Assembly (NCBI RefSeq): GCF_001577365.1
Contig: NZ_CP014513.1
Coordinates: 1 to 64,000 of the forward strand
DNA: 64,000 nucleotides
Reading direction: 5' to 3'
Source: Frondihabitans sp. PAMC 28766
GTDB taxonomy: Bacteria > Actinomycetota > Actinomycetes > Actinomycetales > Microbacteriaceae
Shown here: one piece after another, positions 36,137-45,381 of the stretch
Numbering within the stretch: the first letter of the stretch is position 1
Layout of the letters: every line of letters starts with the position of its first letter
Program-made: the position numbers and the translations under genes
The notes under the pieces: generated by a model
Told to the model about the DNA's origin: nothing
The model's database searches: none
The model's input: the letters and a program-made list of their open reading frames with translations, nothing else

Positions 36137-36157
36137 CTTGAGTCAACGGCACTCATG
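36137..36157. promoter_or_regulatory. HAIR-like HspR operator
   Basis: CTTGAGT-N7-ACTCATG differs by one base from the HAIR consensus CTTGAGT-N7-ACTCAAG bound by the heat-shock repressor HspR. It lies 18-38 bases before the TTG start of the ClpC-like gene. HspR controls clpB and dnaK in many actinobacteria, so this gene is predicted to be heat-inducible. Confidence 0.75.
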
Positions 36158-36174
36158 TTTCTACTGGAGGTACA

Positions 36175-38772
36175 TTGCCTGACAACTTCGGACCCGCTTC
36201 CGGCGACCAGTCCTCATCGAACGAGAACGGCTCTTTCGACGCCGAGTCTTTCAACGACATGCTGGCGCGCCTGCTCGGCGGGCAGCAGGGCGGCCAGTTC
36301 GGCCGCCCCATCGACATCGGCAGGCTGCTCAGCCGCCGCACCCACGAACTGCTCGGCAAGGCCCGGGAGTTCGCCGTCTCGCACGGTCACTCCGAGATCG
36401 ACGCGCTGCACATCCTGCGCGCGGCGGTCGACGAGCACCCCGCGAGCGACCTCGTCGCGTTCGCCGGCGCCGACCGCGACTCCCTCGTGCACTCCATCGA
36501 GGGCCGTCTCCCCGGCGCGTCCGGCGATGCTTCTGAGCGCCCGCCGCTGACCCCGGCGGCGCAGCGCGTGCTGCTCGAGTCCGCTCAGGCGGCTCGCGCG
36601 TTCGGCTCGACCTACGTCGACCCCGAGCACCTGATCTTCGCGCTCGTCGTCAACCAGGACTCCGTGCCCGGCCAGCTGCTCTCCGCGGCGGGCGTGACCC
36701 CCGAGGCGATGCAGCGCTTCGCCCAGGGCGGCGGCGGCCAGCCCGGCACTGCGACGGCACAGGATGCGACGGGCGCGGTTCAGTCCGACACCCCCACCCT
36801 CGATCAGTTCGGCACCGACCTCACCGCCCGCGCTCGCGAGGGCAAGCTCGACCCCGTGATCGGTCGCGCCGACGAGATCGAATCGACCGTCGAGATCCTG
36901 CTGCGCCGCACCAAGAACAACCCGGTGCTGATCGGCGAGCCCGGCGTCGGCAAGACCGCGATCGTCGAGGGCCTCGCCCAGCGCATCGCCGACAGCGACG
37001 TGCCCGAGCCCCTGCGCGGCAAGCGCGTCGTGGCCCTCGACATGGCGTCGATGGTGGCGGGCACGCGCTATCGCGGCGACTTCGAAGAGCGCCTCACCAA
37101 GGCGATCGACGAGATCGCCGCGCACTCCGACGAGCTGATCGTCTTCATCGACGAGCTGCACACGGTCGTGGGCGCAGGATCCGGCGGCGACGGCGGCATG
37201 GACGCGGGCAACATCCTGAAGCCCCGACTGGCCCGAGGCGAGCTGCACATCGTCGGCGCGACGACTCTTGCCGAGTACCGCCGCGTCGAGAAGGACGCCG
37301 CGTTGGAGCGCCGCTTCCAGCCCGTTCAGGTTCCTGAGCCGAGCGTGGAGGACGCGGTGCAGATCCTGGCGGGTCTCGCTCCGCGCTACGAAGAGCACCA
37401 CGCGGTGACGTACTCGCCCGAGGCGATCCGCGCCGCGGTCGAGCTCTCGCACCGCTACGTCTCCGACCGCTTCCTCCCCGACAAGGCCATCGACCTGATC
37501 GACCAGGCCGGCGCTCGTCGCCGCCTGCGCGTCGGCTCCACCGTCGACGTCTCGGCCCTCCAGGCCGAGCTCGCCGACCTCGAGTCCGCCAAGAACCAGG
37601 CCGTGACTGCCGAGCGCTATGAAGAGGCGTCAGGATTGCGTGACCGGATGCAGGAGGTCGAGACCCGCCTCGAGGCGGCCACGTCGCATCCTGCGCCCTC
37701 GATGACGTCGATCGACGCAGTGATCTCGGAAGAGGACATCGCCGAGATGGTCTCGCGTGCCACGGGAATCCCCGCACAGCGGATGACCGAGGGCGACAAG
37801 TCGCGCCTCGCCGTACTCGAGCACGAGCTGCACGCTCGCGTCATCGGGCAGGACGATGCGGTGGCCGCCATCGCGAAGTCGATCCGTCGCAGCCGCACCG
37901 GAATGGGCGACTCCCGTCGCCCCACCGGCAGCTTCCTCTTCCTCGGCCCGACCGGTGTCGGCAAGACCGAGCTGGCGAAGGCGCTCGCGTCGTCGCTCTT
38001 CGGCGACGAGTCGTCGATGCTGCGCTTCGACATGTCGGAGTTCGGCGAGCGCCACACCGTCTCGCGCCTGGTCGGTGCCCCTCCCGGGTACGTCGGCTAC
38101 GACGAGGCCGGCCAGCTGACCGAGAAGGTGCGGCGCAACCCGTACTCGGTGATCCTGCTCGACGAGATCGAGAAGGCGCACCCGGACGTGTTCAACCTGC
38201 TGCTGCAGGTGCTCGACGACGGTCGCCTGACCGACGGCCAGGGCCGCACGGTCGACTTCCGCAACACGGTGATCATCATGACGTCGAACCTCGGCTCGGA
38301 GTTCCTCGCGTCGCGGAGCGGTGCCCTCGGCTTCGTCGCGTCTGCGGCTGACGGCAGCGCCGGCAACGGCTTCGGCTCGGACAAGGCCCTGCGTGACCGC
38401 GTCATGGGCAAGCTGCGCGAGGCGATGCGCCCCGAGTTCTTGAACAGGATCGACGAGATCGTGCTGTTCCAGAAGCTGTCGAAGTCTGAGATCCGCGAGA
38501 TCGTGTCGCTGATGCTGCAGGGCACCGAGCACCGCCTGCTGGTGCAGGACATCCGCTTCACGGCCGACGACTCGGCTCTCGAGTGGCTGGCCGAGCACGG
38601 CTACGAGCCGGAGTACGGCGCCCGCCCACTGCGTCGCCTGATCCAGCGCGAGGTCGACGACAGGATCGCCGGCCTGTTGGTCGACGGGGCGCTGGCTGCC
38701 GGTGACATGGTGCGGCTCACTGCAGCCGACGGCACGCTCAGCGCGCACGTCGACACCCCCGCCGCGGTCTAG
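36175..38772 (+). CDS. ClpC-like AAA+ chaperone / Clp protease ATP-binding subunit
   Basis: An 865-residue HSP100 ATPase. The N-terminal region has the Clp N-domain double repeat ([33 protein letters not shown]...VDPEHL). AAA+ domain 1 has Walker [10 protein letters not shown] (about residue 254) and Walker B VFIDELH. A short UVR-like middle stretch, [13 protein letters not shown] (about 481), favours ClpC over ClpB, which has a long coiled middle domain. AAA+ domain 2 has GPTGVGKTE (about 592) and [23 protein letters not shown] 36175 was chosen because GGAGG stands just upstream and no ATG fits. The HAIR site suggests this second, stress-specific copy is under HspR. Confidence 0.88.
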   Translation: MPDNFGPASGDQSSSNENGSFDAESFNDMLARLLGGQQGGQFGRPIDIGRLLSRRTHELLGKAREFAVSHGHSEIDALHILRAAVDEHPASDLVAFAGADRDSLVHSIEGRLPGASGDASERPPLTPAAQRVLLESAQAARAFGSTYVDPEHLIFALVVNQDSVPGQLLSAAGVTPEAMQRFAQGGGGQPGTATAQDATGAVQSDTPTLDQFGTDLTARAREGKLDPVIGRADEIESTVEILLRRTKNNPVLIGEPGVGKTAIVEGLAQRIADSDVPEPLRGKRVVALDMASMVAGTRYRGDFEERLTKAIDEIAAHSDELIVFIDELHTVVGAGSGGDGGMDAGNILKPRLARGELHIVGATTLAEYRRVEKDAALERRFQPVQVPEPSVEDAVQILAGLAPRYEEHHAVTYSPEAIRAAVELSHRYVSDRFLPDKAIDLIDQAGARRRLRVGSTVDVSALQAELADLESAKNQAVTAERYEEASGLRDRMQEVETRLEAATSHPAPSMTSIDAVISEEDIAEMVSRATGIPAQRMTEGDKSRLAVLEHELHARVIGQDDAVAAIAKSIRRSRTGMGDSRRPTGSFLFLGPTGVGKTELAKALASSLFGDESSMLRFDMSEFGERHTVSRLVGAPPGYVGYDEAGQLTEKVRRNPYSVILLDEIEKAHPDVFNLLLQVLDDGRLTDGQGRTVDFRNTVIIMTSNLGSEFLASRSGALGFVASAADGSAGNGFGSDKALRDRVMGKLREAMRPEFLNRIDEIVLFQKLSKSEIREIVSLMLQGTEHRLLVQDIRFTADDSALEWLAEHGYEPEYGARPLRRLIQREVDDRIAGLLVDGALAAGDMVRLTAADGTLSAHVDTPAAV

Positions 38773-38785
38773 CGCTCCCCCCTCG

Positions 38786-38820
38786 GAAGGCCCCCACCTG
38801 CTCTGCAGGCGGGGGCCTTC
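38786..38820 (+). terminator. Rho-independent terminator after the ClpC-like gene
   Basis: GAAGGCCCCC (38786-38795) pairs with GGGGGCCTTC (38811-38820), with further partial pairing inside. It begins 14 bases after the stop codon and has no long T-tract, as is common in this GC-rich group. Confidence 0.75.
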
Positions 38821-38830
38821 TCCACGCCCG

Positions 38831-38888
38831 GTGAGTGGCACATTCCCGCGGCTTCTGGCCCGATTCTCCGCGCGAAATTGCCACTCAC
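38831..38888. repeat. Intergenic inverted repeat
   Basis: GTGAGTGGCA (38831-38840) pairs with TGCCACTCAC (38879-38888), a perfect 10-bp stem with a 38-base loop that includes CGCGCGAAATTG. It directly follows the terminator and precedes the MFS gene. Its CGCGAAAT element is also present at 50801. Confidence 0.6.
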
Positions 38889-38926
38889 CTGCCGCCGACG
38901 ACTGAGGCGGTCGTAGGCTGGAAGCG

Positions 38927-40150
38927 ATGAGCCCGCCGAACACCGTCGCCGTGTTCGAAGGGCACGACCGCGGGTCGAAGCCGTACCGTCGCATCCTGCT
39001 GGCCCTCTTCTTCGCCGGCATCGCGACCTTTGCACAGCTGTACTCGGTGCAGGGCGTACTGCCGCTCGTCTCGCGCGACCTCCACGTGGCGCCGGCTCAG
39101 GCCGCGCTCTCCGTCTCGGCGGCCACGATCGGGCTGGCGGCGGGCGTGCTGCCGTGGTCGTGGGCAGCCGACCGGTTCGGGCGCCTGACGGTGATGCGCG
39201 TCTCGCTGGTGGCGGCCTGCGTCGCCGGGGTGATCGTGCCCTTCCTGCCCGGGTTGACCAGCATTCTGATCCTGCGGGTCGTCGAGGGCTTCGCGCTGGG
39301 CGGCGTCCCCGCGATCGCCGTCACGTACCTGCACGAAGAGGTCACTCGCGCGTGGGCGGCCGTCGCTGCAGGCACGTACGTGTCGGGGACGACGCTGGGC
39401 GGTCTGCTCGGGCGCATCGTGGCCGCCCCGATCGGCGAGGCGGCCGGCTGGCGCGTGGGCGTACTGGTCGTGGTGCTCGTCTCGGCCGCCGCGACGGTGG
39501 TGTTCGCGCTGCTCGTGCCGGTGCCGCGCGGGTTCGTGCGGCGCGACGTCCCCGCGGGCGACGTGCTGCGGACGGCCGGGCGACAGCTCCGCACTCCGGG
39601 CCTCGTCGTGCTGTTCGCGCAGGGCCTGCTCTTGATGGGCGGGTTCGTCGCCGTCTACAACTACCTGTCGTTCCGGCTCGAGGCGAAGCCGTTCGACCTC
39701 ACCCCGTCCGAGTCCGCCCTTCTCTTCTTCGCCTACCTGGCCGGCACGGTGTCATCGCGCGTCGCCGGCGGTCTCGTCGTGCGCGCGGGCCGACACGTGG
39801 TGCTGGTGACGTCGATCGGGGTCATGGTCGGCGGCGTCCTGCTGACGCTGGCGCCGAGTCTGTGGGCGATCGTGCCCGGCCTCGTGATCCTGACGGCCGG
39901 GTTCTTCGGAGCCCACTCGGTGGCCTCCGGCTGGGTGGGCGCCCGTGCCGAGCCCGAGCACCGCGCTCAAGCCGCGTCGCTCTACAACCTGTTCTATTAC
40001 GCAGGATCGAGCGTGGTCGGCTGGTCGGCCGGCTTCGCTTTCGCCGGCGCCGCCTGGCCCGGCGTGGTGACGCTCGTCGTCGTGCTCGCTGCGGCAGCCG
40101 GCGTATGGGCTCTCGTCGACGGCGCGCGGTCACGCCTGCCGTCGCGCTGA
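38927..40150 (+). CDS. MFS transporter (YnfM-like DHA1 exporter)
   Basis: A 407-residue, 12-helix transporter. It shows LFFAGIATFAQLYSVQGVLP with LVSRDLHVAPAQAALSVSAA at the start, WAADRFGRLTVMRVSL (motif A), FALGGVPAIAVTYLHEE, and AGTYVSGTTLGGLLGRI, a set typical of the YnfM/arabinose-efflux-like group. The second half carries SSRVAGGLVVRAGRHVVLVT and YNLFYYAGSSVVG. The substrate is unknown. No regulator is adjacent. ATG 38927 follows a weak GGAAGCG. Confidence 0.82.
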   Translation: MSPPNTVAVFEGHDRGSKPYRRILLALFFAGIATFAQLYSVQGVLPLVSRDLHVAPAQAALSVSAATIGLAAGVLPWSWAADRFGRLTVMRVSLVAACVAGVIVPFLPGLTSILILRVVEGFALGGVPAIAVTYLHEEVTRAWAAVAAGTYVSGTTLGGLLGRIVAAPIGEAAGWRVGVLVVVLVSAAATVVFALLVPVPRGFVRRDVPAGDVLRTAGRQLRTPGLVVLFAQGLLLMGGFVAVYNYLSFRLEAKPFDLTPSESALLFFAYLAGTVSSRVAGGLVVRAGRHVVLVTSIGVMVGGVLLTLAPSLWAIVPGLVILTAGFFGAHSVASGWVGARAEPEHRAQAASLYNLFYYAGSSVVGWSAGFAFAGAAWPGVVTLVVVLAAAAGVWALVDGARSRLPSR

Positions 40151-40209
40151 TATGTTGGTACACGGCGAGGATGCCAGAGCCTCCTCGCGTCGTGACGGAG
40201 AGGACCCGC

Positions 40210-40836
40210 GTGAGCGACGAGAAGTCGAACGGATACATCCCCGCCCCCGCCGGGTGGTACCCAGAGCCGTCCGGGGCTCCCGGGTCTCGCTGGTGGGACG
40301 GCGCCGCGTGGACCGCGCAGACCGCCCCACCCGTCGCCTTCGCGGTCGCACCCGGATCCGGGTACGCGCCGCACTGGGAGCGACCGGAGCTGCAGCCCGC
40401 GACGTCGGCGTGGACCGTCTTCATCTGGCTGATCGTGCTCCTGCCGCTCGTCAGCATCCCCGCGAGCTTCCTGTACTCGACGTCGTATCGGTTCGAGACG
40501 ATCGGCCCGGAGCACGTACGCACCATCGACCCCGGCTCGGTCTACACGCCGGGCTACTTCGTCGCTCTCGGCGCGACCTTCGCGATCTACGGCGCCACCG
40601 TCGTGCTCGCCTACTTCGATCGTCGTGAACTCGCGCGGCGTGGTGTCGTGCGACCCTTCGCCTGGGCGTGGACCTTCCTGTTTGCGCCGGTCTACGTGAT
40701 CGGCCGAACGGTGATCGCGCACCAGGTCGGTGCGACGCGCGCGTTCTGGCCGATGTGGGTCATGATCGTGGTCTTCGTCGCGGGGCTGGTGGTCAGCATC
40801 GCGCGGTCGAGCGCGCTGCTCCACTCCCTCTACTGA
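40210..40836 (+). CDS. DUF2510-domain membrane protein
   Basis: A 208-residue protein. The N-terminal DUF2510 motif, PAPAGWYPEPSGAPGSRWWD followed by GAAWT, is a short Trp-rich extracytoplasmic or cytoplasmic tag common in actinobacteria. Four hydrophobic helices follow (VFIWLIVLLPLVSIPASFL, YFVALGATFAIYGATVVLAY, FAWAWTFLFAPVYVIGR and MWVMIVVFVAGLVVSIA). GTG 40210 was chosen because DUF2510 starts a few residues in and GAGAGGA lies upstream. The role is unknown. Confidence 0.75.
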   Translation: MSDEKSNGYIPAPAGWYPEPSGAPGSRWWDGAAWTAQTAPPVAFAVAPGSGYAPHWERPELQPATSAWTVFIWLIVLLPLVSIPASFLYSTSYRFETIGPEHVRTIDPGSVYTPGYFVALGATFAIYGATVVLAYFDRRELARRGVVRPFAWAWTFLFAPVYVIGRTVIAHQVGATRAFWPMWVMIVVFVAGLVVSIARSSALLHSLY

Positions 40837-40854
40837 GTCGGCGAAGACTGGGCG

Positions 40855-41103
40855 TCAGCGCTTCAGAATGCGCTCGCTGCGCTCTGCCTCGCGAGCAGTG
40901 GCCTTAGGCAGCGTGCCCTCAGGCAGCGCGCCCTCGTGCGACTCGGCTTCGTGCGTCCGGTTCGCCCACGACGGGTAGAGCCTCAGGATCGCGAGCACAC
41001 CGGCGATCACGGCAGTCACCACGATGACGATCGAGAGGCCGACGTCGACGTGGCCTGTTCCGCCGGGGGTGACGACGTGTGAGATGACATCCAATGTAAG
41101 CAT
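40855..41103 (-). CDS. Small single-span membrane protein (82 aa), divergent from a MocR regulator
   Basis: An 82-residue protein with one helix (about residues 20-42, VGLSIVIVVTAVIAGVLAIL) and a long charged cytoplasmic tail rich in Glu and Lys/Arg (NRTHEAESHEGALPEGTLPK). I do not recognise the family. It is too short to be the YczE protein often found beside MocR genes. The 61-base divergent region between it and the MocR gene holds several CCAATC boxes, so the regulator probably controls it. Confidence 0.5.
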   Translation of the reverse strand: MLTLDVISHVVTPGGTGHVDVGLSIVIVVTAVIAGVLAILRLYPSWANRTHEAESHEGALPEGTLPKATAREAERSERILKR

Positions 41104-41111
41104 AAAGCAAT

Positions 41112-41127
41112 CCAATCGTGCGATTGG
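41112..41127. promoter_or_regulatory. CCAATCG inverted repeat, candidate MocR binding site
   Basis: CCAATCGTGCGATTGG is a perfect 7+7 bp inverted repeat. Further CCAAT boxes occur at 41090 (CCAATG) and 41133 (CCAATCGG). Mixed inverted and direct repeats are typical of MocR/PdxR sites in divergent promoters. Confidence 0.6.
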
Positions 41128-41164
41128 CTCGCGCCAAAAGATCCAATCGGCCTAAAGTGGCCCT

Positions 41165-42604
41165 ATGTCCACAGTGATCACCGGCACCGGCCCCTTCCCC
41201 CTCGGCACACGCGCGCTCGTGCAGCTGCTCGGCGAGTGGCGCCGCGGGGGTCGCGCGCACGCCGAGCTCGCCGACAAGCTCGACCTTCTGCTGATCGACG
41301 GCCGCATCCGCTCGGGCACCCGGCTGCCGGCCGAACGCGAGATGGCGGCCGCCCTCGGGGTCAGCCGCACCACGATCGTCACGGCCTACCGCACACTGCG
41401 CGAGCGGGGCGTGCTGCGCAGCGTCCAGGGCTCGGGCAGCATCCTCGAGCTCGCCCGTGGCCGCGGCTCCGACGTCGCGGTGCGCCCGCTCTCGATCGAC
41501 CTCAGCAAGGCCGTGCTCGATGCGTGGCCCGATCTGCCCCGGTTCGCGGCCCGGGCTGCAGCGCGGCTGCCCGAGCACCTGGGCGCCGGAATCGACCTGT
41601 TCGGCATGCCCGAGCTGCGGCGCCTCATCGCCGACCGCTACACGCAGGCCGGTGCGCCCACGTCGCCCGACGAGATCCTGGTCACGCTCGGGGCGCAGCA
41701 CGCCATCGGGCTGATCGCCCGCACGGTGCTCGGCCGTGCCGACCGAGTGCTCGTCGAGTCGCCGAGCTACACCCACGCGCTCGACGCCTTCCGCGCGGCG
41801 GGTGCGCGGCTCGTGGCCAGCCCGGTCGGGCCGCACGGCATCGACATGGACGACGTGGAGGCGATCCTGCGCGACGGGCGCCCGACGCTCGCCTACCTGA
41901 TGCCCGACTTCCACAACCCGACGGGCGCCACGATGCCGATGGCCGCCCGGGAGCGTCTGCTCGCGGTCGCGGCGCGCACAAGCACCGTGCTGCTGATCGA
42001 CGAGACGACGCGCGACCTCGACATCGACCGGCCCTTCTCGACCCCGCCGATGGCGGCCCTGCCGCACCGCGGCGCGACAGTGGTCACCGTCGGGTCGCTC
42101 AGCAAGACGGTGTGGAGCGGGGTGCGTATCGGCTGGATCCGCGCCGAGCACCACATGATCGACAGGATCGCCGCCGCCCGGCCGGCCTCCGACATGGGCA
42201 ACGGGGTGCTCGAGCAGCTCGTGGCGTGCGAGGCGCTGACTCACCTCGACGAGATCCTGGCGGGCCGTCGCGAATCGTTGCGCGCCAGTCGCGACCAGCT
42301 GATGCGGCTGCTCGCCGATGATCTGCCCGAGTGGGACGTGCCGGCGGTCGACGGCGGCCTCGCCATCTGGGTGGGGCTCGGGGCGCCACTCAGCTCGGCC
42401 CTCGCGCTGGCCGCGCGCGACCAGGGGGTCACGATCACCTCGGGCTCGCGGTTCGGCATCGACGGCGCATTCGAGCGCAACATCAGGATCCCGATCTCGA
42501 CGTCCGGGCTGATCGCTGTGGATGCCATCGGCCGGCTGGCGCGAGCATGGCGGACGCTCGGCGCGCCCCGGGTGGTCTCGCCCGAGGCCGCGCTCGTGGT
42601 CTAG
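41165..42604 (+). CDS. MocR-family (GntR-HTH plus aminotransferase-like) transcriptional regulator
   Basis: A 479-residue regulator. The N-terminal GntR winged helix (RIRSGTRLPAEREMAAALGV, SRTTIVTAYRTLRERG) is joined to a type I fold aminotransferase domain. That domain shows YLMPDFHNPTGATMP, LLIDETTRDLDID, and SLSKTVWSGVRIGW with the PLP-binding Lys near residue 313. MocR proteins use PLP or its adducts as effectors and control vitamin B6, GABA, taurine or membrane-protein genes. Here the divergent small membrane gene is the nearest target. The effector is unknown. Confidence 0.88.
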   Translation: MSTVITGTGPFPLGTRALVQLLGEWRRGGRAHAELADKLDLLLIDGRIRSGTRLPAEREMAAALGVSRTTIVTAYRTLRERGVLRSVQGSGSILELARGRGSDVAVRPLSIDLSKAVLDAWPDLPRFAARAAARLPEHLGAGIDLFGMPELRRLIADRYTQAGAPTSPDEILVTLGAQHAIGLIARTVLGRADRVLVESPSYTHALDAFRAAGARLVASPVGPHGIDMDDVEAILRDGRPTLAYLMPDFHNPTGATMPMAARERLLAVAARTSTVLLIDETTRDLDIDRPFSTPPMAALPHRGATVVTVGSLSKTVWSGVRIGWIRAEHHMIDRIAAARPASDMGNGVLEQLVACEALTHLDEILAGRRESLRASRDQLMRLLADDLPEWDVPAVDGGLAIWVGLGAPLSSALALAARDQGVTITSGSRFGIDGAFERNIRIPISTSGLIAVDAIGRLARAWRTLGAPRVVSPEAALVV

Positions 42605-42660
42605 CCCCGGGGTGGGTGGCGGGCTGGCGGGTGTCGGCGGCCCGGAGTAGTTTCACCGGC

Positions 42661-43221
42661 ATGACCACGCTCACCGACCGCCCGGGCTCCGCTCTCCTCG
42701 TCATCGACGTGCAGAAGGGGGTCGTCGCCGACGCGTTCGACCGCGATGCTGTCGTCGCGAACATCAAGGGCCTCGTCGATCGAGCCCGAGTCGAGGCGGT
42801 GCCCGTGATCTGGGTGCAGCACTCCGACGAGGGCCTCGACTTCGGCAGCGACGACTGGCGGATCGTCCCCGAGCTCGATCCACGCGACGGCGAGCCTGTG
42901 ATCCACAAGAAGTACGGCGACACCTTCGAGGCCACCGACCTCGAAGACCTGCTGGCCGGGCTCGAGGTGGGGCGGCTCGTCGTCGCCGGGGCTCAGACCG
43001 ATGCCTGCGTCAGGTCGACGCTGCACGGCGCGTTCGCCCGCGGCTACGACGCGACGCTGGTCAGCGACGCGCACACCACCGACGACGAGACCGAGTGGGG
43101 CGCGCCGGCGCCCGACAAGGTCATCGCGCACACCAACCTCTACTGGACGTACCAGACGGCCCCCGGCCGCACCGCCGGCACCGCGACGGCCGCCGAGGTC
43201 GAGCTGACGACTCCCGTCTGA
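42661..43221 (+). CDS. Cysteine hydrolase (isochorismatase-like)
   Basis: A 186-residue hydrolase of the isochorismatase/nicotinamidase fold. The catalytic triad is visible as Asp16 in LLVIDVQKG, a Lys in VIHKKYGDTFEAT (about residue 83), and a Cys in GAQTDACVRST (about residue 116). The substrate cannot be read from the sequence. It follows the MocR gene by about 55 bases on the same strand and could be part of its regulon. It converges with the acyltransferase gene, with a 7-base gap. Confidence 0.85.
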   Translation: MTTLTDRPGSALLVIDVQKGVVADAFDRDAVVANIKGLVDRARVEAVPVIWVQHSDEGLDFGSDDWRIVPELDPRDGEPVIHKKYGDTFEATDLEDLLAGLEVGRLVVAGAQTDACVRSTLHGAFARGYDATLVSDAHTTDDETEWGAPAPDKVIAHTNLYWTYQTAPGRTAGTATAAEVELTTPV

Positions 43222-43228
43222 CCAGGAG

Positions 43229-45379
43229 TCACCTTCTCGCGGCAGCCGCTGCGACGATGGAGACGATCCGAGGCTCCAGATACGGCGCCATCGTGCGCAT
43301 GTACGTCTGCGTCACATGCTGGAACTGCCGGTACACCTGGACGCCGCCGATCACCGCCGGGCAGACGCCGTCTCGGCAGAAGAGATCGGTGGAGTCGATG
43401 AGGGCGACACCCTGCGTTGTCCTGGCCGCCTGGGCCAGCGGATCGTCGATCAGGGAGAGTTTCTGTGAGACGTCGCACTGGGGCCCGTCACCGTACTGCG
43501 CGACGCAGGTCGGCTCGTCGCGGACGCCCGCGAGCTGCGGGTCGGGATCATCGCGCAACGCCACGACGGTCGAGCCCGCTTTCATGATCGGAGCCCAGGC
43601 CTTCGCGTAGCCGGCGGCGGAGACATCCCGATGGGCCGACGTCAGAGCCGCCACCGACGCCAGGCCCGGGTAGGGGACGGGGGTGTCGGAGAGGGCCGCG
43701 ACGAACACAACGTCGAACTTCTTCGCTGTGAGTTGCGCTTCGACCTGCTCGTTCCACCGCTCGCAGACCGCGCCGACCGAGGCCGCTGCCGACGTGAGAG
43801 GGCACCCCGAGCGCAGGTAGGTGGTCAGGCTCCAGTGGTGCGCGTCGGCGATGAGCTGCAGCGCGGGGGCGTAGTTCGTCGCGTGCGAGTCGCCGACCAG
43901 AGCGATGCGCACCGAGCTGTGCTTGTCGCCGAAGGTGCAGACGGCGGGCTCCGGCTCGGTCCCGTCGATCTGGCAGCCCTTGCCCGCCTGCTGCCCGAAG
44001 TCGTCGGACGCGGCCTGCAGAGCGCTCGGAACGATGGCCGACGTCGCGACCTGCCCGCAGTCCGCACCGGGGCGGATGGCAGCGGCGCCGAGGCACTTCG
44101 TCACCCGCAGACCTCTGACGGCGGCGGCCAGAGGCGACGACTCGTGCGATCGAATGGCCACACTGGCGGCGAGGCCCGAGGACGGGACGGCCACGACGAG
44201 CATGGCCGCGACCGCGAACACCAGGACGCTGCGATAGCGCGGTCGTGGTGAACGGAGTCGGGCGCCGGAGTACGCGATGAGCGGCTTCTCGATGAAGCGG
44301 CGCGACACGTCCGCCAGGACGAGCGCCAGCACCAGCACCGCGATCTTCGCGCCCCCCGGCAGCGGCCGCCCCGCCGGGACTCCGAGCGCGTACGGTGCCA
44401 CGATCAGCAGCGGCCAGTGCCACAGGTAGAGCGAATACGAGACGTCGCCGAGCCACTGCACGGGCGAGAGCCGGAACACGACCGAAGGGGCCCAGCGTGC
44501 CCGGGGCATCCCGCCGGCGACGATCAGCGCCACCCCGACGATCGGAAGGAGGGCCGTGCCGCTGGGGAAGGGGGTCGCGGCACTGAAGGTGACGAGCGTC
44601 ACGGCGATCACCGCGAGGCCGACCCAGCTCGCGGCGGCCGCGACCGCGTCGGGCAGGCGGACGCGCTGAAGCGCCAGCCAGAGCAGGCCGCCGGCCGCGA
44701 ACTCATACGCGCGGGTCGTCGTGATGAAGTACGACGCGGGAGAGTGGGTGGTGTCGACGATGGAGTATGCGATCGAGAGCACGAAGACGGCTCCGAGAGC
44801 GACGGCGAAGGCCCGATTCAGTTGATGACGCCTTCGGGCCACCACCGCGCAGAGCCACAGGATCAACGGCCACACCGCGTAGAACTGCTCTTCGGTCGAC
44901 AGCGACCAGAAGTGCTGCACGATGCTCGAGTTCGCGTTCAGGGCCGAGTAGTCGACGGAATTCGCGGCCAGGGTCCAGTTCTCCACGTAGAGGGCGCTCG
45001 CCGCGATCTGCTCGCCGAAGTCCTGCCAGAGCGTCTGAGGCACGAAGACGAAGGTCAGGATCGTCGAGACGGCGAGCGTGGTCAGTGCGGCGGGCAGCAG
45101 CCGCCAGGCGCGCCGGGCGTAGAACGCACGGAAGCTGAACGTGCCTGCCGACACGGGTTTCGCGATATGACCCGTGATGAGGTACCCCGAGATCGCGAAG
45201 AAGATGTCGACGCCGACGTAACCGCCCGGCAGGCGGCCCGGCCAGAAGTGATAGACGACGACCGACGCGATCGCGATCGCCCGGGCGGCCTGGATCTCGA
45301 GCCGAAGCGCCCGTTCGGGCGGCCCCGTTCCCGCCCGGCGGGCGCGGTGCCGCGCGACACCGGCGCCTTCGGCGACCAC
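43229..45379 (-). CDS. OafA/YrhL-type acyltransferase with C-terminal SGNH domain
   Basis: A 716-residue membrane protein. Residues about 25-400 are an acyltransferase-3 domain with ten or so helices (LEIQAARAIAIASVVVYHFW with the key His, GGYVGVDIFFAISGYLITGH, FYARRAWRLLPAALTT, QHFWSLSTEEQFYAVWP). Residues about 440-716 form an extracytoplasmic SGNH domain with the nucleophile motif VGDSHATN (about 495). At the end, where a DxxH normally completes the triad, the sequence reads YRQFQHVT, so the Asp is replaced by Gln. GTG 45379 lies 2 bases after the PBP stop, which ties it to cell-wall synthesis. It probably O-acylates a surface polysaccharide or peptidoglycan. Confidence 0.85.
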   Translation of the reverse strand: MVAEGAGVARHRARRAGTGPPERALRLEIQAARAIAIASVVVYHFWPGRLPGGYVGVDIFFAISGYLITGHIAKPVSAGTFSFRAFYARRAWRLLPAALTTLAVSTILTFVFVPQTLWQDFGEQIAASALYVENWTLAANSVDYSALNANSSIVQHFWSLSTEEQFYAVWPLILWLCAVVARRRHQLNRAFAVALGAVFVLSIAYSIVDTTHSPASYFITTTRAYEFAAGGLLWLALQRVRLPDAVAAAASWVGLAVIAVTLVTFSAATPFPSGTALLPIVGVALIVAGGMPRARWAPSVVFRLSPVQWLGDVSYSLYLWHWPLLIVAPYALGVPAGRPLPGGAKIAVLVLALVLADVSRRFIEKPLIAYSGARLRSPRPRYRSVLVFAVAAMLVVAVPSSGLAASVAIRSHESSPLAAAVRGLRVTKCLGAAAIRPGADCGQVATSAIVPSALQAASDDFGQQAGKGCQIDGTEPEPAVCTFGDKHSSVRIALVGDSHATNYAPALQLIADAHHWSLTTYLRSGCPLTSAAASVGAVCERWNEQVEAQLTAKKFDVVFVAALSDTPVPYPGLASVAALTSAHRDVSAAGYAKAWAPIMKAGSTVVALRDDPDPQLAGVRDEPTCVAQYGDGPQCDVSQKLSLIDDPLAQAARTTQGVALIDSTDLFCRDGVCPAVIGGVQVYRQFQHVTQTYMRTMAPYLEPRIVSIVAAAAARR

Positions 45380-45381
45380 TG

